Shown piece by piece: positions 32,484 to 40,912 of a stretch of DNA of 45,970 bases (position 1 is its first letter; the number at the start of each line of letters is the position of its first letter). The stretch is from an uncultured Bacteroidales bacterium. Its GTDB lineage: Bacteria; Bacteroidota; Bacteroidia; Bacteroidales; Bacteroidaceae. The DNA lies in the NCBI GenBank assembly GCA_902763865.1, contig CACWTR010000025.1, positions 1-45,970 of the forward strand, written 5' to 3'. The notes under the pieces are model-generated. The model did not search any database, had not been told where the DNA came from, and worked only from the letters and a program-made list of their open reading frames with translations. The position numbers and the translations under genes were made by a program.

Positions 32484-35400
32484 GACACTATTTGATTGTC
32501 CTACTGCTGATTGCCACGCAGTCCATACAGGCGCAAATCAGCCATGACTTCCGTAACACGCCCTTGACTGATGCCCTGCGCACGATAGAGCAAGGGCAGG
32601 AGGAATACACCATTGTCATGCTCACCGATGAAATGGAGCACTTGAAGGTAAGTGCAAGCATCAAGGAGATGACAGTTCCCGAAGCCGTAAAGCGAATATG
32701 CAAAGGGCAGCCCGTGAAGGTGAAGACAAAGGGTAATCAGATATTCGTGCAATACAAACCAGAGAAAGATTTTACGGATAAGAAAGTAGAGCTTTCGGGC
32801 TGTGTAGAGGACGGTTTCTTAGAGATGCCGTTGCCCCATGCCAAGGTCTCTGTGCTGCGTACAGACAGCAGCATCGTTGTGGATTCCGCAAAAATGTTTT
32901 TCTTCTACGGAGGCAATATGAAGATTGTTAGGGCGCAGTTCGGAGCCGATGTCAAAGCTGCAGAGCGGGAATACCTCGTCCGCGCCAGTATGGACGGCTA
33001 CGATGACGTGTGGAAGCTGGTGCCCATTCCACGTTCCTTGCAGGATGTGGTGGAAGTACCGACGCTAAAGATGCGCAAGTCATCTGCGAAGACGTTGCAT
33101 GAAGTAACGGTGACGGCCACTAAGATTAAAATGTTCTATCGCGGTGACACGCTTATCTATGATGCCACAGCTTTCAAACTGCCAGAAGGTTCCATGCTCG
33201 ACGACCTCATCCGCCAATTACCAGGCGTGACGATGAATGCCGACGGCGAGATCTTCGTCAACGAACGCAAGGTGGATGAGCTACTGCTGGGCTCCCGTTC
33301 CTTCTTCGGTGGCAATAAGAAGGTGTTGATGGAAAACCTGCCGTACTACACAGTCAAGCACCTGAAGGTTTATGAGAAACAGACGGACATGAGCGAGGCG
33401 CTGGGCTACGACGTCGAACCGCGCAAGTACGTCATGGATGTCAGCCTGAAGGAGGAGTACAAGCGCGGCTACATCGGCAATGTGGAGGCGGCGGGAGGAA
33501 CTGACGAGCGGTGGCTTGGGCGCGCCTTCCTCCTTGGCTTCACAGACCGTCTGCGCTTCACGCTCTTGGGCAACGTAAACAACGTCAACGAGGGGCGCCA
33601 CATCGGAGAGTCCGACCAGTGGAGCCCTGCTCGCCAGCCGCGTTCGCAGACCACGACGCGCAGTGTAGCTGCTGAAATCGACTATTCCTCCAAGGGTAAC
33701 AAGCTAAAGGATACATTCCGCGCAGAATACACCTCCACAACGGACGAACAGACCATGACGCAGCGCCGAGAGCAGTTTCTCGCTGGCAGCAAACCCACGT
33801 CGTTCACCGGGTCGTTCAGTCGGCAGGGCAACGGGCGGCTGAGAGTCTTCAACGGCTTTCAGCTAAAGAAGCCGACATGGATATACTCAACAGTAAGCTT
33901 CGTCTCTACCCGCCGCGATGGCACGACAAGTTCGTCCTTCGAGCAGTGGGACGACACGCTGACAACCACCCTCCGCTCCGTCGGTCTGAGCCGCGGCTCG
34001 TCCTGGAACGGACACGCCGACGTGCAGGGTGCCGTCAACATCGGCGAAAAGGGACGCCTGACATTCTACGTCATGGGTGACCACAGCAAGGACGATGTTG
34101 AACAGGCCACGCGATATGAACAGGGCATTACCCCATCCACGTCGCGAAGGGGATCCGTCAGTTATAACACAAACGACATATCGAACCGCTCCACCGGGGT
34201 CATGGCAAACGTCGGCTACAACCTCAAACTTGCCGGAGACCTACACCTGATGGCCGGCGACGACGTGACCTACATGTCGGTGCGACGCCACGACTACCTC
34301 TACCACCCCGACACACTCCTGCTCGCCTCACAAATCGACGCTCTGGCTGCCATCACAGACCCGCACAACTCCTACGACAGCCATTTCCGCTCCATCGACC
34401 ACAAGCCTGGCATTACCTTATATAAAGATGCCCGTGCCCGTCAACGTCAATACGGATACACCTTACTCTACTCGAAGTTCCGATTCGGCCTCGGCCTACC
34501 CATCCGCCACGAGAGGCTCCACTACCGCCGCGGCACGCTCGACACGCTGGCCGTGCAGCACACCCTCTTCCTCAATCCTACTTTCAGTTTCCGCCATGTG
34601 AGTTCCGACAGCCGTCGCGATATCCGCCTGAACGTCGAACACCGCCGCTCAGCTCCCGAGCTGACCGATCGCATCACCTTCCGTGACGACAGCCAGCCCC
34701 TCATCGTGAAGCTTGGCAATCCTGACCTCAAGCCCACTATGCTCACGACGTTCAGCCTTCAGTACTACGACCAAGCCGCACCAAATCAAGGACAATATCA
34801 CATTTCCGCTTCCTTCGACTACCACCACCGCGACGTGGCGCAGTCCCTCACTTACGATCCGGCGACAGGCATCCGTACCTACAAGCCCATGAACATCAGC
34901 GGAGCATACGTGGCACGTGCCGACTTCGGCACCGACCGCAACATTGGCGAGAAGCGCTATTGGTCGTGGCACGTCGATGCCGGAGCCGATTGGAACCACT
35001 CAAAGGATCATGCCATGATGGAGGGCGAGACAGAAAGCCACGAGAATGTCGTAAATACACTCACTCTCAATAGTGGTGCTCACATTCGTTTCAACCGGAA
35101 GACGCTAAATGTCCGAGCTGTGGGCAACATCAACTGGCGACACAGCGAGGGGCGGATGCACGATTTCTCCACCCTCAACGCCCTCGACTTCCAGTACGGC
35201 ATCGAAGCCCAATATACTACTCCTCCCCTTTGGGGGAGGTTGGGAGGGGGCATGACTCTTGCCGCAGATGCAACGATGTATAGCCGTCGCGGCTACGGCA
35301 CAACTTTCCTCAACCGTGACGATTTTGTCGTCAACGCCGCCATCAGCCAGTCATTCCTCAGTGGCAAGTTCATCCTCCGCCTCGATGGTTTCGACCTCCT

Positions 35401-35527
35401 GCACCAGCTTTCACCTACCGACTACATCATCAATGCCCAAGGCCGCACCGTGACTACCTACCGTTCCCTCCCGCACTACCTTATGCTCCACGCTGTTTGG
35501 CATTTCAACAAGAATCCAAAAAAATGA
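32480..35527 (+). CDS. TonB-linked outer-membrane receptor with N-terminal STN domain
   Basis: A 1015-residue protein. Signal peptide 1-19; STN domain about 20-95 (FRNTPLTDALRTIEQGQEEYT); a carboxypeptidase-regulatory-like fold about 100-195; plug-like region about 205-330 (LDDLIRQLPGVTMNADGEIFVNE region); and a beta-barrel to the end with last strand YLMLHAVWHF. The STN domain is the one that contacts a partner anti-sigma factor, here encoded in the overlapping gene upstream. No SusD-like partner follows, so glycan import through a SusCD pair is not suggested. Residues near 913-925 (TTPPLWGRLGGGM) are encoded by a CTCCCC-type repeat (35217-35254) between two barrel strands. Confidence 0.9.
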   Translation: MRHYLIVLLLIATQSIQAQISHDFRNTPLTDALRTIEQGQEEYTIVMLTDEMEHLKVSASIKEMTVPEAVKRICKGQPVKVKTKGNQIFVQYKPEKDFTDKKVELSGCVEDGFLEMPLPHAKVSVLRTDSSIVVDSAKMFFFYGGNMKIVRAQFGADVKAAEREYLVRASMDGYDDVWKLVPIPRSLQDVVEVPTLKMRKSSAKTLHEVTVTATKIKMFYRGDTLIYDATAFKLPEGSMLDDLIRQLPGVTMNADGEIFVNERKVDELLLGSRSFFGGNKKVLMENLPYYTVKHLKVYEKQTDMSEALGYDVEPRKYVMDVSLKEEYKRGYIGNVEAAGGTDERWLGRAFLLGFTDRLRFTLLGNVNNVNEGRHIGESDQWSPARQPRSQTTTRSVAAEIDYSSKGNKLKDTFRAEYTSTTDEQTMTQRREQFLAGSKPTSFTGSFSRQGNGRLRVFNGFQLKKPTWIYSTVSFVSTRRDGTTSSSFEQWDDTLTTTLRSVGLSRGSSWNGHADVQGAVNIGEKGRLTFYVMGDHSKDDVEQATRYEQGITPSTSRRGSVSYNTNDISNRSTGVMANVGYNLKLAGDLHLMAGDDVTYMSVRRHDYLYHPDTLLLASQIDALAAITDPHNSYDSHFRSIDHKPGITLYKDARARQRQYGYTLLYSKFRFGLGLPIRHERLHYRRGTLDTLAVQHTLFLNPTFSFRHVSSDSRRDIRLNVEHRRSAPELTDRITFRDDSQPLIVKLGNPDLKPTMLTTFSLQYYDQAAPNQGQYHISASFDYHHRDVAQSLTYDPATGIRTYKPMNISGAYVARADFGTDRNIGEKRYWSWHVDAGADWNHSKDHAMMEGETESHENVVNTLTLNSGAHIRFNRKTLNVRAVGNINWRHSEGRMHDFSTLNALDFQYGIEAQYTTPPLWGRLGGGMTLAADATMYSRRGYGTTFLNRDDFVVNAAISQSFLSGKFILRLDGFDLLHQLSPTDYIINAQGRTVTTYRSLPHYLMLHAVWHFNKNPKK

Positions 35528-35553
35528 AAACACGCCAGTTTCAATGATTGGTG

Positions 35554-35597
35554 CCTCCCCGCTTACTTCACTGCAGCGGGCGACGGGGAGGATTTTT
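35554..35597 (+). terminator. Terminator of the sigma/anti-sigma/receptor operon
   Basis: CCTCCCCG (35554-35561) pairs with CGGGGAGG (35584-35591) across a 22-base loop, followed by ATTTTT. It begins 27 bp after the receptor stop. Confidence 0.75.
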
Positions 35598-35691
35598 CAA
35601 CAGCTACGGCGAAATCAAACCCACGCACGGCTTAATTCTTCGTCGTGATGACGTGACGGGGCTGCTCGTTACAGGAGGGTATTCTTGAACC

Positions 35692-35846
35692 CAAATCGGT
35701 CATTAGAAGCGCAATAATCCGTGGTTAAGCTTGTAACGTGTTGAAATTTCGTCTTTTGAATGGTTGATTTTCTAATGGCGGTCATTAGAAAAGTCAAATT
35801 ACAAAAGGGCTGTTATCAATCGGTTACCGTCCTAATGACCGATTTG
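35692..35846. repeat. 155-bp element bounded by 15-bp perfect inverted repeats
   Basis: CAAATCGGTCATTAG (35692-35706) and its exact complement CTAATGACCGATTTG (35832-35846) bound 125 bp that has no open frame. A third copy of CGGTCATTAG lies inside at 35779-35788, where it forms the near-palindrome CTAATGGCGGTCATTAG. It immediately abuts the palindromic array at 35858. It sits in the 513-bp gap 35528-36040, which has no gene. Confidence 0.75.
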
Positions 35847-35857
35847 AGATAAAACTA

Positions 35858-35899
35858 TTTTCACGTCATGAAAATTAATTTTCACGTCGTGAAAATAGT
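35858..35899. repeat. Two tandem 21-bp palindromic units
   Basis: Units at 35858 (TTTTCACGTCATGAAAATTAA minus the last base shown as period 21) and 35879 are the same as the first two units of the array at 2687. Two further 21-bp blocks beginning TTTG/TTTTG continue the spacing to 35941 in degenerate form. Confidence 0.82.
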
Positions 35900-35955
35900 T
35901 TTGCGACGCGTTGCCGAAACTTTTGTACGAGGCACGACCACACTTTTGCATGAGC

Positions 35956-35993
35956 AAAAAAAAGGAGGGGAACGGCATCAGCCATTCTCCTCC
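35956..35993 (-). terminator. Terminator of the thrS-infC-rpmI-rplT operon
   Basis: A 13-bp stem with one mismatch (GGAGGAGAATGGC / GCCGTTCCCCTCC), loop TGAT, followed on the minus strand by eight T residues. It is about 50 bp past the rplT stop. Confidence 0.92.
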
Positions 35994-36040
35994 TCTGTTG
36001 ATTCTGTAAATCCCGAAGCGGGTTGCTTCCCGGACGTTAC

Positions 36041-36385
36041 TTACTTCACCTTTGCTACCACAGCCTTGAAAGCCTCGGGGTAGTTGACGGCGAGGTCAGC
36101 GAGCACCTTGCGGTTGATCTCGATGCCGGCCTTGTGCAGCAGACCCATCAGCTGGCTATAGCTGAGGCCCTCCAGACGTGCGGCAGCGTTGATACGCTGA
36201 ATCCACAGTGCACGGAAGTTGCGCTTCTTGGTGCGGCGGTCGCGATAGGCATAGGTAAGACCCTTCTCCCAAGTGTTCTTGGCAACGGTCCACACGTTCT
36301 TGCGTGCGCCGAAGTAACCTCTGGTCAGACCCAGAATTTTCTTTCTCTTAGCTCGTGAAGCTACATGATTTACTGATCTTGGCAT
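36041..36385 (-). CDS. rplT: 50S ribosomal protein L20
   Basis: A 114-residue basic protein with the L20 signature: [18 protein letters not shown], then [15 protein letters not shown] and [18 protein letters not shown]-type segments. The ATG at 36385 is chosen because L20 proteins start MPR; an upstream in-frame ATG would add 11 atypical residues. Last gene of the thrS-infC-rpmI-rplT block, 103 bp after rpmI, and followed by a strong terminator. Confidence 0.97.
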   Translation of the reverse strand: MPRSVNHVASRAKRKKILGLTRGYFGARKNVWTVAKNTWEKGLTYAYRDRRTKKRNFRALWIQRINAAARLEGLSYSQLMGLLHKAGIEINRKVLADLAVNYPEAFKAVVAKVK

Positions 36386-36488
36386 AATTTTGTTTCTTTT
36401 TGAATGGCAGCGCCGCACGGGGCGGTCTTTATGTGCTGGGCATTCGGTTAATAACTAAAGTAAATTCTCTTCCTGAGGTTTCAGAGGT

Positions 36489-36686
36489 TTAGCGGAGGCA
36501 GAAGAGGTCGCGGACCTGCTTCATGTTCTCAGTTACAACGATAGCGCTGTGGTCGAGATTACGCTTCTGCTTCTTTGTCTTCTTGGTCAGGATGTGGCTG
36601 TGGTAGGCGTGGTGACGCTTTACCTTGCCGGTTCCGGTGAAAGTAAATCTCTTCTTTGCGCCGGAGTTAGTCTTTACTTTTGGCAT
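36489..36686 (-). CDS. rpmI: 50S ribosomal protein L35
   Basis: A 65-residue basic protein starting [14 protein letters not shown] and ending LFCLR. The [10 protein letters not shown] and [15 protein letters not shown] segments are diagnostic. It sits between infC and rplT as in most bacteria. The upstream gap (36687-36830) holds an ATTTACC-type simple repeat (36755-36790) and a CTCCCC-type repeat (36792-36830) rather than a gene. Confidence 0.97.
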   Translation of the reverse strand: MPKVKTNSGAKKRFTFTGTGKVKRHHAYHSHILTKKTKKQKRNLDHSAIVVTENMKQVRDLFCLR

Positions 36687-36830
36687 TTTTTTGATATTTG
36701 AATTATTAATTATTAATAGTGTGGCAACGCATATACCAGGGCGTTACGCACAATCTCATTTACCATTTAATCATTTACCATTTACCATTTGTTCTCCCCT
36801 CTCCTCGGAAAGGGGCCGGGGGGTGAGGCT

Positions 36831-37487
36831 TTAGTCGTCGAAGTCCTCGCCTTCCACCTTGGGGCCGGTATATTCCTTGCGAGCCTTTTGCTGTGGAGCC
36901 TTCTTCTCGCGCACGGGCACCACCGGAGCTTCGTCCTGCTCGGGTTTCTTCTGCGCGGGTACCTGCTTCTTGGGGGCAAGGAACATGATCATGCGCTTGC
37001 CTTCGAGTTGCGGCATCTGCTCTACCTTGCCGTACTCCTCCAGGTCGGCTGCAAAACGCAGCAACAGGACTTCGCCCTGCTCCTTGAAGAGGATGCTGCG
37101 CCCCTTGAAGAAGACGTAGGCCTTCACCTTGTCGCCGTCGCTGAGGAAGCCTTGGGCGTGCTTGAGCTTGAAGTTGTAGTCGTGGTCGTCAGTCTGAGGT
37201 CCGAAACGAATCTCCTTGACATCCACCTTCACCTGCTTGGCCTTGATTTCCTTCTGGTGCTTCTTCTGCTGGTAGATGAACTTACTGTAGTCGATGAGCC
37301 GGCACACAGGTGGCTCGGCATTCGGAGAAATCTCCACGAGATCCACGCCACGCTGCTCTGCCATCTGCAGTGCTTTGGAGATTGACACGACACTGCTTTC
37401 GATGTCGTCACCAACGATACGGACATCGCGGACGCCACGAATCTGCTCGTTGACGCGGTACTGCTGTTTCAGGTTTGGTTTCTTCAT
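36831..37487 (-). CDS. infC: Translation initiation factor IF-3
   Basis: A 218-residue IF-3, which binds the 30S subunit and controls start-codon choice. The N-domain begins [12 protein letters not shown] and continues [20 protein letters not shown]; the linker holds [14 protein letters not shown]; the C-domain has [19 protein letters not shown]-terminal extension of about 35-40 residues, rich in Lys, Pro and Glu (near 175-218), goes beyond the usual 170-180. No non-ATG start such as AUU is needed here. It has its own -7 box upstream. Confidence 0.96.
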   Translation of the reverse strand: MKKPNLKQQYRVNEQIRGVRDVRIVGDDIESSVVSISKALQMAEQRGVDLVEISPNAEPPVCRLIDYSKFIYQQKKHQKEIKAKQVKVDVKEIRFGPQTDDHDYNFKLKHAQGFLSDGDKVKAYVFFKGRSILFKEQGEVLLLRFAADLEEYGKVEQMPQLEGKRMIMFLAPKKQVPAQKKPEQDEAPVVPVREKKAPQQKARKEYTGPKVEGEDFDD

Positions 37488-37565
37488 TTATGTTTGTTGT
37501 TCCGTTTAGAAACAAGTTGACTTCATCGACATGGTTTTAGTTAACCTTTTCGTCTCTTGCGGCTG

Positions 37566-37573
37566 CAAAGTTA
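37566..37573 (-). promoter_or_regulatory. Possible internal promoter (-7 box) before infC
   Basis: TAACTTTG followed by CAGCC on the minus strand, overlapping the thrS stop. The infC start is about 80 bp downstream. No TTTG is seen at the right spacing. Confidence 0.5.
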
Positions 37574-39523
37574 ACACTTTTCTGTCATTTTACGTACTTC
37601 CTCGGTGATTTTCTTTGCAAAATCTTCATATTTTAGTGTTCCTTGCTCTCCGCCGCCGCGCTGACGGAAGCTTACTGTGCCTTCTGCCTGCTCCTTTTCG
37701 CCCACGATGAGCATGTAGGGGATGTGGCGGAGCTCGGTGTCGCGAATCTTGCGGCCTATCTTCTCGCTGCGGTCGTCGATGACGGAGCGCACGTTCTGCG
37801 TGTCGAAGTAGGCTTTGAGCTGTTCGGCATACTCCTGATACTTCTCGCTGACGGGCAGGATGGCAACCTGGTCGGGAGTGAGCCAGAGGGGGAAGTGTCC
37901 GGCAGTGTGCTCGATGAGCACAGCCACGAAGCGCTCCATCGAGCCGAAAGGTGCACGGTGAATCATGACGGGGCGGTGCTTCTGTCCGTCCTCGCCGACA
38001 TACTCAAGCTGGAAACGCTGCGGCAGCTGATAATCGACCTGAATGGTGCCGAGCTGCCAGCGGCGACCGATGGCGTCCTTCACCATGAAGTCGAGCTTGG
38101 GGCCGTAGAAGGCTGCTTCGCCAAGCTCTTGACGAGCCTTCATGCCCTTCTCGGCACAGGCATCGATGATGGCCTGCTCTGCGTTGGCCCAGTCCTCATC
38201 GGAGCCGATATACTTCGTCTTGTCGTTGGGGTCGCGCAGCGATATCTGCACCTCCACGTTCTCCTCGCTGAAGTTGAAGGTGGAGAAGACGCGCTGGATG
38301 ATGTCCATGACGTTGATGAACTCGCGCTTCACCTGGTCGGGACGGCAGAATATGTGGGCATCGTCCTGCGTGAAGCAGCGGACACGGGTCAGGCCGTGCA
38401 GCTCGCCGCTCTGCTCGTAGCGATAGACGGTACCGAACTCGGCGCAGCGGAAGGGCAGTTCCTTGTAGGAGCGCGGACGGTTGGCGAATATCTCGCAGTG
38501 GTGAGGGCAGTTCATGGGCTTCAGCAGGTATTCCTCGCCCTCCTCGGGTGTCTGGATGGGCTGGAAGCTGTCCTTGCCGTAGTGGTCCCAATGGCCTGAG
38601 GTCATATAGAGGTTCTTGCCGCCAATGTTGGGCGTAATCACCTCCTGATAGCCATACTCCTTCTGAATCTTGCGGAGCATTTCCTGCAGGCGGAGGCGCA
38701 GGTCTGTACCCTTGGGAAGCCAGATGGGCAGTCCCTTGCCGACGCGCTCGCTGAACATGAAGAGCTCCATCTCCTTGCCGATTTTGCGGTGGTCGCGCTT
38801 CTTGGCCTCCTCAAGCATCTGGAGATACTCGTCGAGCATCTTTTTCTTGGGATAGGAGATGCCGTAGAGGCGCTGCATCTGGTCCTTCGTGGCATCTCCG
38901 CGCCAGAAGGCTCCGGCTATGCTCATCAGCTTGACGGCCTTGATGATGCCGGTGCTGACGATGTGCGGACCCTTGCAGAGGTCGGTGAAGTGGCCCTGTG
39001 TATAGGTTGTGATGCTGCCGTCCTCAAGGTCCTGTTCGATATGCTCGCACTTGTAGGTCTGGCCTGCAGCACTGAACAGTGCGATACTGTCGGCCTTGCT
39101 GACCTCCTTGCGCACGACGGCCTCGTCCTTGCGGGCCAGCTCCAGCATCTTGTCCTCAATCTCCTTGAAGTCGCCTTCGCCTATCTGCTTGCCGTCGGGG
39201 AGCAGGACATCGTAGAAGAAGCCGTTCTCGATGGCAGGGCCGAAGCCGAACTGAATGCCGGGATAAAGCTCCTGCAGAGCCTCGGCAAGCAGGTGGGCAC
39301 TGGTGTGCCAGAAGGCATGCTTGCCTTCTTCGTCCTCGAACTTATAGAGCTTGATGCTTGCATCTGCGTTAATGGGGCGGTTCAGCTCCGTTGTCTCGCC
39401 GTTGACGCCGCAGGCAATGACATCCTGAGCCAGACGTGTCGAAATGCTCTGCGCTATCTCGTAACCGGTGACACCGTTCTCATACTCGCGGACAGAGCCA
39501 TCGGGGAAAGTTATTTTTACCAT
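37571..39523 (-). CDS. thrS: Threonine--tRNA ligase
   Basis: A 650-residue class II aminoacyl-tRNA synthetase. The N-terminal TGS domain is at 1-62, the editing domain follows with [11 protein letters not shown] near 73-83, and the core holds [13 protein letters not shown] (zinc Cys near 340) and [13 protein letters not shown] near 515-530; the anticodon-binding domain is about 550-645. Full length, with its own promoter upstream. First gene of the thrS-infC-rpmI-rplT group. No T-box or attenuation leader is apparent in the 30 bp between promoter and start. Confidence 0.97.
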   Translation of the reverse strand: MVKITFPDGSVREYENGVTGYEIAQSISTRLAQDVIACGVNGETTELNRPINADASIKLYKFEDEEGKHAFWHTSAHLLAEALQELYPGIQFGFGPAIENGFFYDVLLPDGKQIGEGDFKEIEDKMLELARKDEAVVRKEVSKADSIALFSAAGQTYKCEHIEQDLEDGSITTYTQGHFTDLCKGPHIVSTGIIKAVKLMSIAGAFWRGDATKDQMQRLYGISYPKKKMLDEYLQMLEEAKKRDHRKIGKEMELFMFSERVGKGLPIWLPKGTDLRLRLQEMLRKIQKEYGYQEVITPNIGGKNLYMTSGHWDHYGKDSFQPIQTPEEGEEYLLKPMNCPHHCEIFANRPRSYKELPFRCAEFGTVYRYEQSGELHGLTRVRCFTQDDAHIFCRPDQVKREFINVMDIIQRVFSTFNFSEENVEVQISLRDPNDKTKYIGSDEDWANAEQAIIDACAEKGMKARQELGEAAFYGPKLDFMVKDAIGRRWQLGTIQVDYQLPQRFQLEYVGEDGQKHRPVMIHRAPFGSMERFVAVLIEHTAGHFPLWLTPDQVAILPVSEKYQEYAEQLKAYFDTQNVRSVIDDRSEKIGRKIRDTELRHIPYMLIVGEKEQAEGTVSFRQRGGGEQGTLKYEDFAKKITEEVRKMTEKC

Positions 39524-39554
39524 CTTGCTTTTGTATATTTACATTTTCGGGGTG

Positions 39555-39562
39555 CAAAGGTA
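39555..39562 (-). promoter_or_regulatory. Promoter (-7 box) of thrS
   Basis: TACCTTTG followed by CACCC on the minus strand, 31 bp upstream of the thrS start. The -33 region is not a clean TTTG. Confidence 0.65.
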
Positions 39563-39679
39563 CAAAAAAGTTTCCACACACATACATAATGGTGCGAGTT
39601 TTTTTGCCTTAAACCTTGTTTTTATCTGATTAGCTGCTGTTTCGGCAGCTTTGGGGTTCCTCTTTTCGGGCCTCGACTG

Positions 39680-40900
39680 TCAATCCGCAGGATAATGTTC
39701 ACGGACGTATTCATCAACCCATGCATAGTACTTTCGCAGCGCTTCGGCACCGTTCTTGTCCTTCCTGACCTTTTTCAGGACACTACGGGCATGACTGAAC
39801 ACCTCACGCTCCAGGGGCACAACGCGCTGCACGATGCCGGTGCCGGCTGCATTCACCAGCTTGCTGAGGTCGATATAGTCGCGCACGTTGCCACGCTTCA
39901 AGCTGAACACCTTCATCTTTTGCGCGATGGAATGCGAGCAGAGCCATGCCTTGCCGTCCTCGCCTCGCTGCACGACAGAGGGAAGGGGCACGTCCGCCTG
40001 CAACATCAAAGGAATAGCAACCGACGCACACGGCCAGCCGATACTTGTCCAGCTGATTGTGTGCGCAGGGGACTCTCCGGGAGCTACTCCCTGTATCAGA
40101 ATAGCAGACGACGTAATATAGCGCGGTATGAATTCCGAGAAGTGAACGAAGCGAGTGTCGTTCTCATCCTTCGGCAGCTGACCATAGAGGTCTTGCTTGG
40201 TCAGGCCGTGCGTAAGGTGACGAGGGACGTTGGCTATCAGGTACTCGCTGTCGATATTACCTTTGCGATGAGCCTCGGCCATGAAGTCTGTAATCGCCAT
40301 GAAACGTTCCACACCTCGGTCAATGTCGCGACATCCAGTCAAACCATGATTGGTGCGCACCAAGTAACCATCGGGAGCTACCTTGGGGTCGTTGGCATCA
40401 AACTTGGCGTAACTCGAGTCGCCAGTCTCATAATAAGCACACCCGCCTTCGCTGTCCAATACCCCAAAGTTGGAGTTCAACCCTCGAGGCTTGGGCAGTG
40501 TGTCGAGCAGATGTTCGAAGTCGGCCAGGGTGCGACATATTTCTAAAGCCCGACGCATCAAGCGTCCGTCGTTGTCCGTGTCTTTGCCCTTGCAGCCATT
40601 CATGTTGTAAGCCGCTGTGTTAATGATGGCAAAGCCTGCCTCATTGTGCCCGCCCCAGATTTCCTTCGGCACCTTGTCCCAGGAGGCTGCGATACCCATG
40701 TAGCGGTAAAGCTCACCCTGCGCAACGATGACCACGTTGTTCACGTCTCCCGTATCGCGATTCTTGAAAATCATCGGACGTCCGTCCTTCGTGGCTTTGC
40801 CCGAGACGATGAAGGATGTGCAGGCTCTTGTCCCTTCGGAAAATGCAAGACACAGGCTGATGGTCAGCAACAGGAGTAGTTTGCCGGTGGGGTTCTTCAT
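39680..40900 (-). CDS. Exported Ntn-hydrolase, C45/C69-like amidase
   Basis: A 406-residue protein with a signal peptide (1-26) directly followed by Cys27 in the segment CTSFIVSG. In Ntn hydrolases of this kind (choloylglycine hydrolase, C45 and C69 families) the Cys exposed by signal removal is the catalytic nucleophile, and the KNRDTGDVNNV segment near 46 supplies the usual Arg/Asp. Substrate is not predictable; bile-salt or peptide amide bonds are candidates. It begins 12 bp after the TPR-protein stop and is the last gene of that operon. Confidence 0.75.
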   Translation of the reverse strand: MKNPTGKLLLLLTISLCLAFSEGTRACTSFIVSGKATKDGRPMIFKNRDTGDVNNVVIVAQGELYRYMGIAASWDKVPKEIWGGHNEAGFAIINTAAYNMNGCKGKDTDNDGRLMRRALEICRTLADFEHLLDTLPKPRGLNSNFGVLDSEGGCAYYETGDSSYAKFDANDPKVAPDGYLVRTNHGLTGCRDIDRGVERFMAITDFMAEAHRKGNIDSEYLIANVPRHLTHGLTKQDLYGQLPKDENDTRFVHFSEFIPRYITSSAILIQGVAPGESPAHTISWTSIGWPCASVAIPLMLQADVPLPSVVQRGEDGKAWLCSHSIAQKMKVFSLKRGNVRDYIDLSKLVNAAGTGIVQRVVPLEREVFSHARSVLKKVRKDKNGAEALRKYYAWVDEYVREHYPAD

Positions 40901-40912
40901 GGTGAGTGTTCT

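Noticed and set aside
39524-39600. A T-box or amino-acid leader before thrS
   Set aside because: The transcript leader is only about 25-30 nt after the -7 box, too short for such a structure.
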